Below are positions 36,102 through 47,623 of a stretch of 64,000 bases of DNA, in pieces. The stretch is taken from assembly GCA_024180945.1 (NCBI GenBank), contig JAKSGN010000038.1:1860001-1924000 (forward strand), written 5' to 3'. Positions within the stretch are counted from its first letter, which is position 1, and each line of letters starts with the position of its first letter. Source of the stretch: Macrophomina tecta. Lineage: Eukaryota > Ascomycota > Dothideomycetes > Botryosphaeriales > Botryosphaeriaceae. A program made the translations under genes and the position numbers. The notes beneath the pieces are model-generated. The model worked only from the letters and a program-made list of their open reading frames with translations, had not been told where the DNA came from and made no database searches.

Positions 36102-37462
36102 GGCTTGCGCCCCCTCAAGCAATGAGATGGCGGACAGGAGATGATGTCGGAGGGGCCAGCCGATGGCCGACATGCCCAGCGCGCAAGGTCACCCAGCGCG
36201 CCCACCTCGCTGCACGTAATGCGGAACGTATTCATTTACTGATCGCTCGAGCTTCCTTCGAGAAGCCAACTCATTCTGGAACGTTCGGCCTCCCGCGCGA
36301 GGACACATATCCTCTTCTTCAGGAGGTTGTCGCGCGCTAGAGCTGTGTCCCACCAACCCCCCTTCCCAAACAACCGATCAGCCATGGACCCCCCAACTTA
36401 GGCTGCATTCCGCGCTAAGATGCAGCCTGTGGCTGGGTGTTCGCGCCTCTCAGTCGACAGCTGGTCGAAACAGAAACCCATCATAGCCTTTATACCGGCA
36501 ACTGCAACCCTGCGCTTACACCTCTAAAAAAGACGAAAACCAAAGAGCAAAGAGAAGGAACGCGACGGCCGACGAACTCATGACTTGACACGAGAGTACC
36601 ACTGATGAACTGGATGACGACACCCCCTTAAGACAGCATTGAAACACCTTAATGAAAAGACGCACATTATTTGTACCTATTCTTCCACATAGAATCTTTA
36701 TTACCTCACACTCAGATGTGCCTTGCTTGATTCCATACTTCTTAGCTGTCCTTGCCCATACATTCTGCTGTGCCTCACGCTACTCTGTTTCTGGAGGTTC
36801 AGCAAGCATCATCGTAAGTCTTTATCACGTTGAAAGTCGCCTGTTCAGCCCGTGCCGAAGGTCACAAGACAACCCCTTCGCAATCAGCCCAGTATTGCGA
36901 TTGCCCGGCCCGACCACTGACCGGTGGCAGCAGGCGGAGCCCACGCCCAATCATTACGCTGACTAAGTTCATCTCCACGTCGGACCTACCGCGGAAGGGT
37001 CCAGTCTGTTGCTACCACGTAACTTCGTGGCAAAGCCATTGGTCTTACTCGCTTGAAACGTACGCTGGCGGCGTTCGTTCCCCTCGTTGAGTGGCCCGAC
37101 ATCGGTATTGTGGAAATCATAACCGCAGCGAGCCCAGCCCCAAGCCACCGGACCCTCTCGAGCTCTCATCATTGGATCGGGGAAGCAGACTTTTTATGCG
37201 GGGACCGGTTCAGAGCGATTCAGGTACCCGGATCTACACCCAATCCACACCGCTTTTAACGATTCTCTCGAGACGCGGCGGCGGCAACGCTTACGCACCG
37301 GAGGCTTGGGTGGGGCATTTATATTGGCATATACGGACAGAGCGCAGTGAGGGGTCAAAGCGCTGTCCGCAATCCAAGAAGTTGAAAAACGGCGCAATCC
37401 CTCGTCCCCCTGTCGAGCTACCTACCGCTACCCCAAACTCTTGACTTTTGTCTTGAACCAAC
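36102..37462. other. Intergenic upstream of ZZ-protein gene
   Basis: 1.36 kb. A TATA-like TTTATATT occurs at about 37317-37324, some 140 nt before the ZZ-protein start. No gene seen. Confidence 0.5.
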
Positions 37463-39925
37463 ATGCCGCCCAAGCGTCGAGGCATGCGGCGATTTTTCTG
37501 CTGTGGACCGAAGGACGAGGCTGAGTCGGATCTCCCAGTCAAGCCGGCGAAGCAAGTGTCCGAGAAGGCCGACAGAGCTGGTGTGACCGCAAGCGGGAAG
37601 ACCAAGAAGGAGGAGGAGGCGAATGGCGAGAGCAAGGCAGTGAAGGCGAGCGGGGAGGCTGCCGGGCAGAGTTTACCCACGGAGAAGCCTGCGATTCCGA
37701 CAAGCGAGGAGGCCACAAAGGACCATTTAACCGCCGAAAAGCCGGCTGCTCCCACGACTGAATCGGAAGGGATCACAGAGGAGAAGCAGTCAGCTGAGAC
37801 ACCTGCGACACCGAGTGGAGACGCCGCGGAGGAGCAATTGTCCGTCGACGCCGTTGCCGCTCCCGCTGGTGCAGAGTCCGGCGACGAGCAGTTAGCTGCC
37901 GAAAGCGCTCCCGTCAACATCGCCGAAAAGTCGGCCGAGGAGAAGCTGCCGACCGAGACTACTGCTACTCCGACGGAAGTGAAGGTCGAAGTGGAGGTTC
38001 CCATCAACCCGGAGGTTGCTGCTCCGACGATCGCAGAGCCCACTAAGAGCGAATCCGCTGCCGAAGAGCGTGATGCTCTGGTGAATGCCGCCGAGGATAG
38101 TTCGGTACCCAAGAGCTCTGCTGCAGCAGTCAGTGAAAGGTCGCCCATCGACATCCCTCCCATTTCCCCAACGGAGGACTCGCCCGCAGAGGTCTTTGTC
38201 ACCCCCGCCGAGGAGAAGCCAAGAGAGGACATCCTGTCTGCTGAGCCTCCTGCCATTCCCGCAAAGGCCGAAGCACGGAACCAAATATCGACGAGTTCAA
38301 CCGCCGAGGAATCCCCCGTTCAAGCCTCCACAAGCTTGACCAAGGAGCAATTGCCCATCGAGGATAACACTTCGCCGGCAATTGAAGATTCTGCCGAGGA
38401 GACATCTTCAACGAAGGAACCTGCTGTTGTTGTGAAGGATGAGACTTCTACGGAGGCGCCTGCTGCTCAGGCAACTACCGTGGAGGAGGATTCGCCGGCC
38501 GAAACCTCTGCTGTACCCGCTTCGCCGACTTTGCTTGCCGAGAAGTCCGTCGCCATAGTCGAGGACAAAGAGAGCACGGACGTTGCACCGGTGGAAATTG
38601 TCGCCGAGGTTCATACCAGCCACACTGAAGTCGACGCACCAACCGAGGAGTTTGTTGTCCCTTCACGTGAGGTTGTGCCCGTCGACCCTCCTGTTGTCTT
38701 GACCAAGGACGACGATACGCACTCGGAAGCTCCATCTGCCACCGCGACTGATCTGGACGATGATACATCATCACACACTACGGATGCTCCGGAGCTTTCC
38801 ACGGCCAGGGAAGACTCTGTCATCCCCAAGGGATCTGATCAGAAGATCACCGTACCTCGCCTTTTCCCTAACAACAAGCAGGGTGACATTCTGCAGCGGG
38901 TAATCGAGGCGTACATCATCAATGGACGGTCCGACTGGAAACTCTTCCATAGGTATCTCCCAAAGCCCAAGGCTAACGGGGATGATTCTGCCGTCAAACT
39001 GACCAAGCTCGTTTTTACACGGATGCTGGAGAACTGCTTGAGTGAAGTTGAGCTGACGGAGGGCCGTATTTTCCTTCCTATTCTCCGCGAACAGCTGGCC
39101 GAGCTTTACTGGGAAGAACACCACGATAAGCATGCCATCAAGCTCTGGAGGAAGGTTCTCGGCGACTCGGCAAATGGCGACAGCGATTCCATTGTCTACC
39201 GGGCGAGGACCAATGCGACAAGATCACTATGCAACATCTACTTCACGAAGGCTCTGGAAGCTCACATTGCCGGCGAGGATCCATCCAAATATGCCAAGAA
39301 GCTGGAGGAGGCTGCTGGAAGGGGCGCGGATCCCGTTACGACCAAGTGGTGGTATGCCCACTGCTCATCATTAATGCTTACGGCCTGGCACCAAATACAC
39401 GACGACAGTGACAGGGCACTGGAGAACTTCAGGTTCAATGCCAAGTGCGCTGTCGGAAAGCTGGAAGGCAGGAATCCTTCCAACGCCGAGAGCGGCTTCC
39501 TTCTCCTGGCCGAGACGCTCATGACCGCGGCCGACAACTGGGGAGGCCATGTCGAAGGTGACGAGAACGCGACCCGGGCGATGTCGCTGTTCCTTCAGCA
39601 CCACTATGGTCTCGGCGCCGAGAACGACAGCGAGCAGCGCTCCGCCAAAGCTCAGACCTACGGTGCTTGCGAGACCTGCGACAATGATCTCGTCTGGGGC
39701 CATTTCCAAACCTGCAGGTACTGCAAGATCGACCTGTGCGACTCCTGCCACAAGGACCTGGAAGAGACGACCTTGAAGGTGCGCGTCTGCAGTCCCATCC
39801 ACGATTATTTCAAGACCAGTGGACCGGCTCCACACGAGATTCCGAAGGACCACGTTCTTCTGGACGGCGAACACGTCCACTACAAGCAATGGATTCAGAT
39901 GCTGAAGGAGGATTGGGGACTCTAA
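37463..39925 (+). CDS. ZZ-type zinc-finger protein with Glu/Ala/Pro-repeat N-terminus, 820 aa
   Basis: Single exon. The N-terminus (MPPKRRGMRRFFCCGPK) has a double Cys that could be lipidated. Residues ~30-450 are an irregular repeat of about 20-25 residues with the theme E-x-L/S-x-x-E-x-P-A-x-P-x-x, rich in Glu, Ala, Pro, Thr and Ser, certainly disordered. Residues ~460-725 are a helical domain (RLFPNNKQGDILQRVIEAYI ... FTKALEAHIAGEDP ... WYAHCSSLMLTAWHQIH) that looks TPR-like. A ZZ finger follows at about residues 733-775 (CETC ... CRYC ... LCDSC, then CSPIHDYF), and the protein ends KQWIQMLKEDWGL. ZZ fingers bind protein tails or ligands; similar C-terminal helical-plus-ZZ modules occur in fungal NACHT/STAND-type proteins, but no NTPase domain is present here. 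The function is unknown. Confidence 0.88.
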   Translation: MPPKRRGMRRFFCCGPKDEAESDLPVKPAKQVSEKADRAGVTASGKTKKEEEANGESKAVKASGEAAGQSLPTEKPAIPTSEEATKDHLTAEKPAAPTTESEGITEEKQSAETPATPSGDAAEEQLSVDAVAAPAGAESGDEQLAAESAPVNIAEKSAEEKLPTETTATPTEVKVEVEVPINPEVAAPTIAEPTKSESAAEERDALVNAAEDSSVPKSSAAAVSERSPIDIPPISPTEDSPAEVFVTPAEEKPREDILSAEPPAIPAKAEARNQISTSSTAEESPVQASTSLTKEQLPIEDNTSPAIEDSAEETSSTKEPAVVVKDETSTEAPAAQATTVEEDSPAETSAVPASPTLLAEKSVAIVEDKESTDVAPVEIVAEVHTSHTEVDAPTEEFVVPSREVVPVDPPVVLTKDDDTHSEAPSATATDLDDDTSSHTTDAPELSTAREDSVIPKGSDQKITVPRLFPNNKQGDILQRVIEAYIINGRSDWKLFHRYLPKPKANGDDSAVKLTKLVFTRMLENCLSEVELTEGRIFLPILREQLAELYWEEHHDKHAIKLWRKVLGDSANGDSDSIVYRARTNATRSLCNIYFTKALEAHIAGEDPSKYAKKLEEAAGRGADPVTTKWWYAHCSSLMLTAWHQIHDDSDRALENFRFNAKCAVGKLEGRNPSNAESGFLLLAETLMTAADNWGGHVEGDENATRAMSLFLQHHYGLGAENDSEQRSAKAQTYGACETCDNDLVWGHFQTCRYCKIDLCDSCHKDLEETTLKVRVCSPIHDYFKTSGPAPHEIPKDHVLLDGEHVHYKQWIQMLKEDWGL

Positions 39926-40567
39926 GAAGTTGTCTCAATCCTCTCATCAAATACTGCCATGGATGACTTTCCCCTCTGGCTCACCTCCTGCTGGATACCT
40001 CCTCCCGGCGAGACTGCCTAAATTGGCCCACCTGAAATGAGATGTTTGTTGGCGAACTCCACCGAAATTTGGAGTTGTTCATCTGGACGCACCCGTCCAC
40101 CATGTAATACACGTTATCTGTACGAATACTGTAACCCGTATGGACGAATTACCGAATTCACAATGTGTGCTCGAATTGTTCTTTCTGGTTTCTGTTTGGG
40201 TGATTATAAGAGGCGCTGGCTGACATAACAGGTCTTTACTACTTCGATTGGGCTTTGTATGTCGCCGCGGCGCTCGATGTAATATTGTATTTTAATAGTC
40301 GGAAGACGGCGAGTCGAATCGGCGCATGACGCAAGTATCAACCAGAAAAAAAGAACTCAATATCTACAATGCTTTAAAAGCAAGACCGGCAGCGTGCCGT
40401 TTACGTATCCAATTTCAAACGCCGCCCAATGCGTTCGCCGCCTAGAAAATTGAAGAGATCGTAAATGACCCAAAGGTATCATGCCATATTTCACCCGTCC
40501 CAAGCCCTTCCTAAACGCCTCAAAGTAAAGATCGCTCTCAAAAACAAGCTAAACAACCACTGCTCCC
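39926..40567. other. Convergent intergenic spacer
   Basis: 640 bases between convergent 3' ends. Nothing beyond presumed terminators. Confidence 0.5.
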
Positions 40568-41707
40568 TCAGCACCTCAACAACATCTCCTCTTCGTATGC
40601 CTCACTGCCACACCCCTCCCCCATCGCCATCATCACGCTGCACCCCGAATCAAGCCCCTTCCCCCGCACCCCCATCCTCTCCGCGACCTCCGGCTGCGAT
40701 ACCGTAAGCAGCGAGGAATAGACCCGGCTGTAGAGGCTCACGACCGACGCCAGCGACGAGTGGCACAACCCAGCCACGACCCTCGGCTCCTCCGCCTCCT
40801 CGTCCGCAGGGGAGCGATGCGGCGCCGCGGCGGGCGCCACGACCACCCCGCACAACAGCCCCTGGTACCGGTGCAGGTTCGCCAGCAGCCCGCGCGTCGT
40901 CCCGACCGACGCGCCGCCCTCGGCGCCGCCCTCGAGCACGACCGTCGCGCCGGGCTGCGCGTACGCCGCGACCTGGCGGAGCGCCGCGGCCACGCCGGAG
41001 CAGTTGCCGGAGCCGGGCGCCGCCGCCGGCAGGCAGACGAGGAAGTGCGTCGCCGACGCCAGCAGCGCCGGCGACGAGGTGAAGGTGACGAGCGGGTGGG
41101 CGTGCGCGTAGGTCTGCGCGGCCGCGGCGATGTGCGAGGCGTGCGACGAGTAGAGCAGCGTGGGGAAGTGGTGCGACAGCCGCGCGGCGAGGCGCAGGCT
41201 GTGGGGCGTGAGGTTGATGATGGCGAGGCGCTCGCTGGAGGTGGGCGTGAGCGGGCTGGGGGGCGCGCTGTCGAGCGGGCTGGGCGGGAGGGTGGTGGTG
41301 CTCAGGTGGAGGGGGTCCTGGGGGTAGGGGAGAGGGATCGCGAAGACGTCAGAGGCGGATGATGGCGAGGTGGGGTAGGGACAGGTGGCGGCGTCATCCA
41401 GGGAGAAGGGCTTGTCGAAGTGGGGCGCTTCGAGATATGGTTGCTCGAAGCTTAGGTTGAGGGAAGATGGCGTTGGTGGCTCCGAGGACGGCTCCTCGGA
41501 GCAGTGGTCGTCCGAAAAGGGGTCGGTGAGGGGGGAGGCGTAGAGGAATTCGTCGAGGAGCTCTTCCGGCGGCGGGGTGCTGCTGTTGGGCGAGCTCAGA
41601 AATGACCAGGTTTGGTGTGGTCTCCGTGGGATGGGCGAGGCTTTGGGCGTGGTGCAGACGGCGACGAACATGTCGCCCCGACGTTTCGGAAAGGTTGCGA
41701 AAGGCAT
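40568..41707 (-). CDS. Degenerate nucleotide-sugar-dehydrogenase-like protein, 379 aa
   Basis: The first ~160 residues are Pro/Ser-rich and disordered. Residues ~165-350 resemble the NAD-binding half of UDP-glucose/GDP-mannose dehydrogenases: a Rossmann-like start (RLAIINLTPHSLRLAARL), THFLVCLPA, PGATVVLEGG followed by SVGTTRGLL, and VVAGLCHSSLASVVSLYSRVYSSLL with VSQPEVAE. The GxGxxG nucleotide-binding glycines are missing, the catalytic region and the whole C-terminal domain are absent, and the protein stops shortly after PEVAE in an unrelated Gly/Met-rich tail. The frame is intact with GC-rich third positions, so it is either a non-enzymatic derivative or a recently broken gene. The family link is from remembered motifs and should be tested. 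Confidence 0.6.
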   Translation of the reverse strand: MPFATFPKRRGDMFVAVCTTPKASPIPRRPHQTWSFLSSPNSSTPPPEELLDEFLYASPLTDPFSDDHCSEEPSSEPPTPSSLNLSFEQPYLEAPHFDKPFSLDDAATCPYPTSPSSASDVFAIPLPYPQDPLHLSTTTLPPSPLDSAPPSPLTPTSSERLAIINLTPHSLRLAARLSHHFPTLLYSSHASHIAAAAQTYAHAHPLVTFTSSPALLASATHFLVCLPAAAPGSGNCSGVAAALRQVAAYAQPGATVVLEGGAEGGASVGTTRGLLANLHRYQGLLCGVVVAPAAAPHRSPADEEAEEPRVVAGLCHSSLASVVSLYSRVYSSLLTVSQPEVAERMGVRGKGLDSGCSVMMAMGEGCGSEAYEEEMLLRC

Positions 41708-44700
41708 GGTGTGGGTTGCAGAGAAAAGGAGTGTCGACTTGGAAGAAAACGAGTGTGGAGTTTGAGCGGAATGAATGAGTGAGGCGCTCTGTGGGAATCG
41801 AGTCGTTGACCGAAGTCAATTTCTTTGGAGAGATTGCCGTCATTTCAACTCAGGGATGGGTTCTGGCCGTAGGGCTGACGAGGCAGCGGGCGCATGATGT
41901 TGCTCCAGTCGCACGTCTCAACCTGAGCGCACGTTGACGACGTTGGTCCCAGAGTGAGCCCGCAGGCTCGTTCTTAACGTTTTGTTTCCGCGTCTCCGCG
42001 TCAGCGTTTTGCCATGGTCGCGGCTGTGCGCCTCGGCCGCCCTGGTCGGAAACGAAAGCTGACAGATGTACAGTGCACGTACTATGCCGCTGCGCCAAAC
42101 ACCTACCCGATTGGCTCGAAAGTGGTTTCAAAACACTGCCGCATGAACCGCTCTCGCGCGGAGGGGCACGCGCCTGCTTTGAATCCTGGGGTGGCGTGGG
42201 GGTTGTCGTTCGGCCTCGAAACAGTCATGACGCAACCAAAGACTCTCGGTCTTCTCGTCCTGCTCTGCATTGCACTTGGCAAGGTACGAATGCGCGGCCT
42301 GAACGTTACTTCAATAGTGGTATGATTGATACGCTCGGTAGGTGCGCGGACGTGAGCATTAACCTTTTGAGTGGAGCCAAAAAAAAAAAAAAAAAAAGAA
42401 GGGACATGAATCATTTCGCCGCTATCATTGGCCTCCTCTCGTCCAGTAGGAAAAATGGTTAAGGCCGCACATCTGCTGCATTGGTCATGAAACGTCCTCC
42501 TCAGCCCGCCGTTTAGTGTTGGAGTGTGACGTTACACTTCTTGGCGTCCAAATCAGGCGGTGCGTTTCACCATAAAAGATGCTGACATGCGCAGGAACTC
42601 TAGCGAAGCTGCTTAGTACTACGAATGCTATGTCGTAATGGTGGTGTCTCTCTTACCGTAATGAGCTACTGCGAATACAGGCTTTTGCTGTGAGGGTCAT
42701 TCAAGGCCTCAGAATCTCGACCAGAAATTTATCTCGGTACCTCCACCTGTCCGGAGGGGAAATTTCGAAGCACACCAATGGTCTATTGTCTGGCGCGTTG
42801 TCTCAGTGCAGCCATCAAACGTTGGCAATCAGCACCAGCGTAGCAGCCCTTCGGTCTTCACTGCAGCCACAATGATCCCGCTCACTAGAGAAGCACTTCG
42901 TTGCCGACTGGTCTGTTCTCGCCATACGTATGAGCGTGTTTTCACACAACTCAGATGACGGAGGCGAATCAATGGCTTGCGATTGGCCGGTCAAGACGGG
43001 CGAGTTGGCATCTATTCCGGTTCGCACTCAATCCATCCCCTCCTGCCCAGCACCAGGGAGTTTCGAGCCACTGGTGCGCGACGCGCAGGCAGTGCCTCAA
43101 CATACCTAGTCCCGTACAGCCTACCGAGCATATGCGCAAACTCAGCATTCCAAGCCCAAACTCTGGTTACACAGGCAATACCACGTTGCTCTCATCGCAC
43201 GTCGGGGGACGATACTTGCAGATGGAGGCCTTGGCACATTTCACCACGACCTTCCTCAACTAGCCCCCACACCCGCCTACGTTCGGCGCCGCAATTCTTC
43301 TCTCGCCAAGTCCAGCGTAGTCTTCGTTTTCCAATCTTTCTGTTTTCAATGCGAACGCACTTCTTGGCATTCTCAGGCCCATTGTTCGATGGGAGCTGTC
43401 GATCGAGAGGCTGTTAAACGGTCGACGATTTCCCTCTCACGAATGATCTTCGAGCTGCTGATATCTTGTCGGAGTGACAACGCCATACCAAGGCCCGGCC
43501 AAGCCCAATGCAAGAGTGATGTCAGAGCCGCGGTGTTGACGAAGCGGTATGCATCGTCCATAACATACGCGCCGCTTCTTTCGAAGTCGCCTAGGTCTCT
43601 CGGCAATACTATTATGATTGCCTCAGTAACTGACAGCATGGGCATTACTCTTTCGTCTTTGCCGAAATGACAACCAGTCGGAGATGTAGTGAAGTCGCGG
43701 GGTCCGACAAATTCAGGTGCAGATGAGGTCTTCCGGTCTCCTGAGGCGACCACCAACCTCGGGTTCTCGGTATTGAACCAAACGGATGCTGAAAAGGTCT
43801 GCTTTAAACCTTCTAAATCCCATCAGCAAAGTCACCTCCGAATCTCCCTAGCGCAATTCCTCAAACGTCGTCGACATATGTGCCACCTGCCTCGAAGCTA
43901 GCACCAGATAGGTATGACAAATCGTACAGGATACATTCCGGGCTGGTCAATGCCAGTGGAGCTTAGTATAGGAGAAAGAGTAAATAATTACTCGACAAAC
44001 CTGACGATGGACCTCCTCGACACAACCGAAATGAAATGGCATCCTCGTAGTTTCCAAAACCTTTTCATTGAGAGCGAGAAAGTGCGAACCAAGGTGAGCT
44101 GAGGAGAAGTTGGATTAACGAGAAGATGTGTTGGAGGGCTGTCAAGGAGGTTTGCTGAAGGGAAGGTAAGCCGCAGAGCCGACAGGACGAGGTGTCGAAG
44201 AGAAGAGGACTGAATGCTCTGGTACGTGCATTGAAACGAAGTGGTAAAGACAGGATCGGCAGAGCAAGAAGCAATAGAGAAATCAAGTCTCCGAATACAA
44301 AATTGGTGGTAAAAAAAGTAGGAGGTTGAGGAAGGAATGAGTTGAGGCGAAGAGGCTGGCCAAGCGTGTGTTGTTGGGGCTTGCAGCGTGAGGAGCAACA
44401 CCTCCCTGGACGCGCGTAGCAGGCGCTCACCCGGCACTCAGAACTATACGACACACCTCCGGTGCTGCAGCGCGGGTGATAGTTGCCGATAATCACCCGC
44501 AGTCGCCGATTGCGGGCAGCAGCCCGTGTGGTCTCTACACGGTTGGCGTAGCACCGCGGATCTCAGTCAGTAATACAAACCGACGAGCTCAGTCTTGCAG
44601 AAGACCTATGAACAAAAGTGTGCTGTATCAGCTACCGTTCCTACGCTACAGATTCATTGCCAACTCAGTTGCAGCATGGTTTTGTGCAGGCTCGACAACG

Positions 44701-47212
44701 GAGAGATCTATGAATCGGCTACAGAGCAGATCCAGTTGCTGAGTAATTTGGATCCTACACAAAACTCGAAGGCCAGAGCACTGCACCCTCGCACCTTGCC
44801 CGTTCACAGAAATCTATGTGCACAAGTACAGACTGTGCTATCTTAGCTCCCATACATGTTGGTGGTTCCGCGTCCATCTCCGAACGTGATAATGGCGCTC
44901 ATACACAAGGTCGGCGCAAGAAGAATTGCAACACCCATCCACAGCGGGGAGCTGATACGTTCGTCCAAATGCAAGTATTCAGAAGGACAGACAGCATCTA
45001 CGACTGGACAGATGCTTCCACTTTCTGCGGAAAGGAGCAGTGGCCGTTTCCCTGACACAGATCCCTCACATTGTCATCGTTCTCGTGTCGTACCCTTAAG
45101 CCACCAACAACCACGCGAGCCAACCGTCAGACAATTCTGGTCGAGATCCCCAAGCATCGCGTCGGCACCGTACGGAAGGCTTGTGCTCACCCTTCCATCC
45201 ATTTAGGCTGCCTACTCCTGCACAAACACCCCCACCAGTGGAAATTCGTGCGCGAGAATTTTCATCAAACGAATGCTACACCAGCCGAGAATCGGTCCGG
45301 CCTGCGCCTCCCCAGCTGTTTCCGGGTAAAGACGCCGCTAGCAGCAAAGTCAAAATCCGACGTCGAAAACAACCGACTGGTTGGACCCGGCAGCGGAATG
45401 CGCAAGGACGCACGGCGGTAGTGAGGCGAGAAAGCGTTGCAATAACTAACTGCCGGCCGCCAGTGGCGCATATGCTGCATGAAAGCGGCTCGGCTGGACG
45501 TGAATGACAGGCACTCTGGGCCGGGAAGGCGTATGCTGCATGGCCTTTCCTTTGGTCGGTCTCGACTTTCGGCGGCATGAAGACAAAATTCAAGACAGGT
45601 CAAAGCTCCGGGAGGAGCCGCTATAAACTTTCCGCTGCGAAGAAACCTCGGGTGAGCATGTGCGCGTCGATGCCGGGGGATGGCCAAGGAAAAACCCTTG
45701 TATCGACCGCGTTGAGAAGGTGGGTCGTCAAGACGCCATACTTCTGTCATCCAAGTAGGAATGGTCTTCAGCAAGCGTGGAAGGGTGACAGCCAACCTTA
45801 CCCATGTTACACTATCGAGCTGTGGCGCGGTCTGATGTGCGGTCGGGTGGGTTACGTGGTGCGGAAGTGTGCCCAGCTCTCTCTTCCTTCCACCGGTCGA
45901 TGATCCGGGCCATTTTGGTAAGCCAAAATATCCAAAAGGCCTATTGTCGCAGGAGCTATAGGCTGGGATGCCAGGGCAGAAGCAGCTATTGTTTCAGCTC
46001 AGTATAGCTCTGTTATGGCAGCCTTATAGCTCTATCTATGCATCTGCCATGCGCGCGCTATCCCGTGGGATTAGTAGAAGGTATCAACCTTCTCACGCTA
46101 GAAGGGAACTGGCGAAGATGCACAGCATCTTGCATACTCACACGGGCAGGTGGCCTCATCTGGATCAGCTATCGAAGCGCCGGCAACACTAATGCCATCA
46201 ACAATGCGCATTGCATTGTTTCATCGACAACCTGCAGAGCGGGGTAACCCGACGGCGCGTGTGAGAACATCTAGCGGTGGCCGACGAGAAGTCAGAGATG
46301 CCTGGGACTTCGAGGGGGATCGGAACGGAACCCGTTCTGCTGGAACCGACGCGGATATTTGGAGCGACGGCAATGACAGTGGTCAACTCCCGCACCGGCT
46401 TACAATACACACGAAATTTTGGGCAAGACGCCGCATGCGATGGTTCTCATCCAGTTCTAAGACAGAAAGGTAGCTCGGCCGGATGGAAGAGGCAATGCTG
46501 GGGCGAAGGCTGGATCTTTCGGAAACATAGCTCCGTAGCAAGCGGCTTGATGCAGATGAAGCGTTGGGGAGAAGAATTATCAAGGGCTTCGGAAGTCAAG
46601 TCCCCTTCCAGATTGCCAGAGATGAAGACTGCGTCTTGAACATAGAGTGTGGCGCCCTAATGCAAGCATACCAAGGAGGCGGGCGTCTGAAGCAGCGGCC
46701 TCTGGTCCGGCGACGCCACGTCCAGAGCATCAGCGATGGACCATGGGGAACGCTCTCACGGCCGCGCAAAGCCGAGGGAGACGTAAATCCGACGTGGGGA
46801 CACAGGGTGAAAGACCACTTTGGCCAAATCCAGGAGGACGGGACGGGGTCCTAAGGGAGCAAGAGGATCTGCTCGTGCTGGTGTGGCGCTGCGGCGGGGA
46901 TCCAGGCGCTGATCGTGCTTAAAGTCGGCGAGGGACACGCAGCGCTGGCTCGAAGCGACATTGGGGACAGAGAGATCGGCCTGGTGCGGTGAACGATGAG
47001 AGGTGAGGGCAGAGATGCTCGGACAGTGCTGACTCGGACCGAAGCGGGCGTCGCTCATTGCCGCATCGAGGCAGAGGAAGACGCACGCGGGAGTGCCGCG
47101 GGAGATGGCCGCGCGTGGCTGGCGCACCTCGGCAGGAAAGAGGATCGCCACGCGAGCGGATGGGAGGAGAGCGTGGCGGCGAGAGGCGGTGGCTGCAGGG
47201 CGGCAGGGCGAA

Positions 47213-47240
47213 GTCGAGGGTCGAGGGTCGAGGGTCGAGG
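47213..47240. repeat. Tandem repeat, GTCGAGG x4
   Basis: Four perfect head-to-tail copies of GTCGAGG. A short minisatellite in non-coding sequence. Confidence 0.95.
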
Positions 47241-47573
47241 GACGGCGTGGGGGAGCTGGACGGGCTTGCAGCCGTTGGGACGAGAGCCCTCTTCTGGACC
47301 AGCTCGCTCGCCAGCACGTTCCTTGCCGCGAAACACACCCACCAGCGCTAGCTCCTTCGCACTCGCTCACGCTCACGCACACGCACACGCACTCGCCCAC
47401 GCTCCATCCCCTGGTGCGCCCGCCGGCACGCGCGGTCGGCAACAAGACAATCACCGCAGCTCGACGCGCGACGGCCCAGCGGGGAGTGGGTGCGTGGGCG
47501 CCAGTCCAGCAGGGATCGGCTCCCAGCGACCGAGGCTCTGGCGGCCCGTCTCCAACGATGGGGCTGCCACATG

Positions 47574-47623
47574 TGGAGAGAGGGAGAGAGAGGGAGAGCG
47601 GGAGAGAGGGAGAGAGGGAGAGC
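47574..47623. repeat. Purine microsatellite (GGGAGAGA-type)
   Basis: Imperfect GA/GGGA repeats about 50 nt long; purely purine on the plus strand apart from two C interruptions. Confidence 0.9.
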
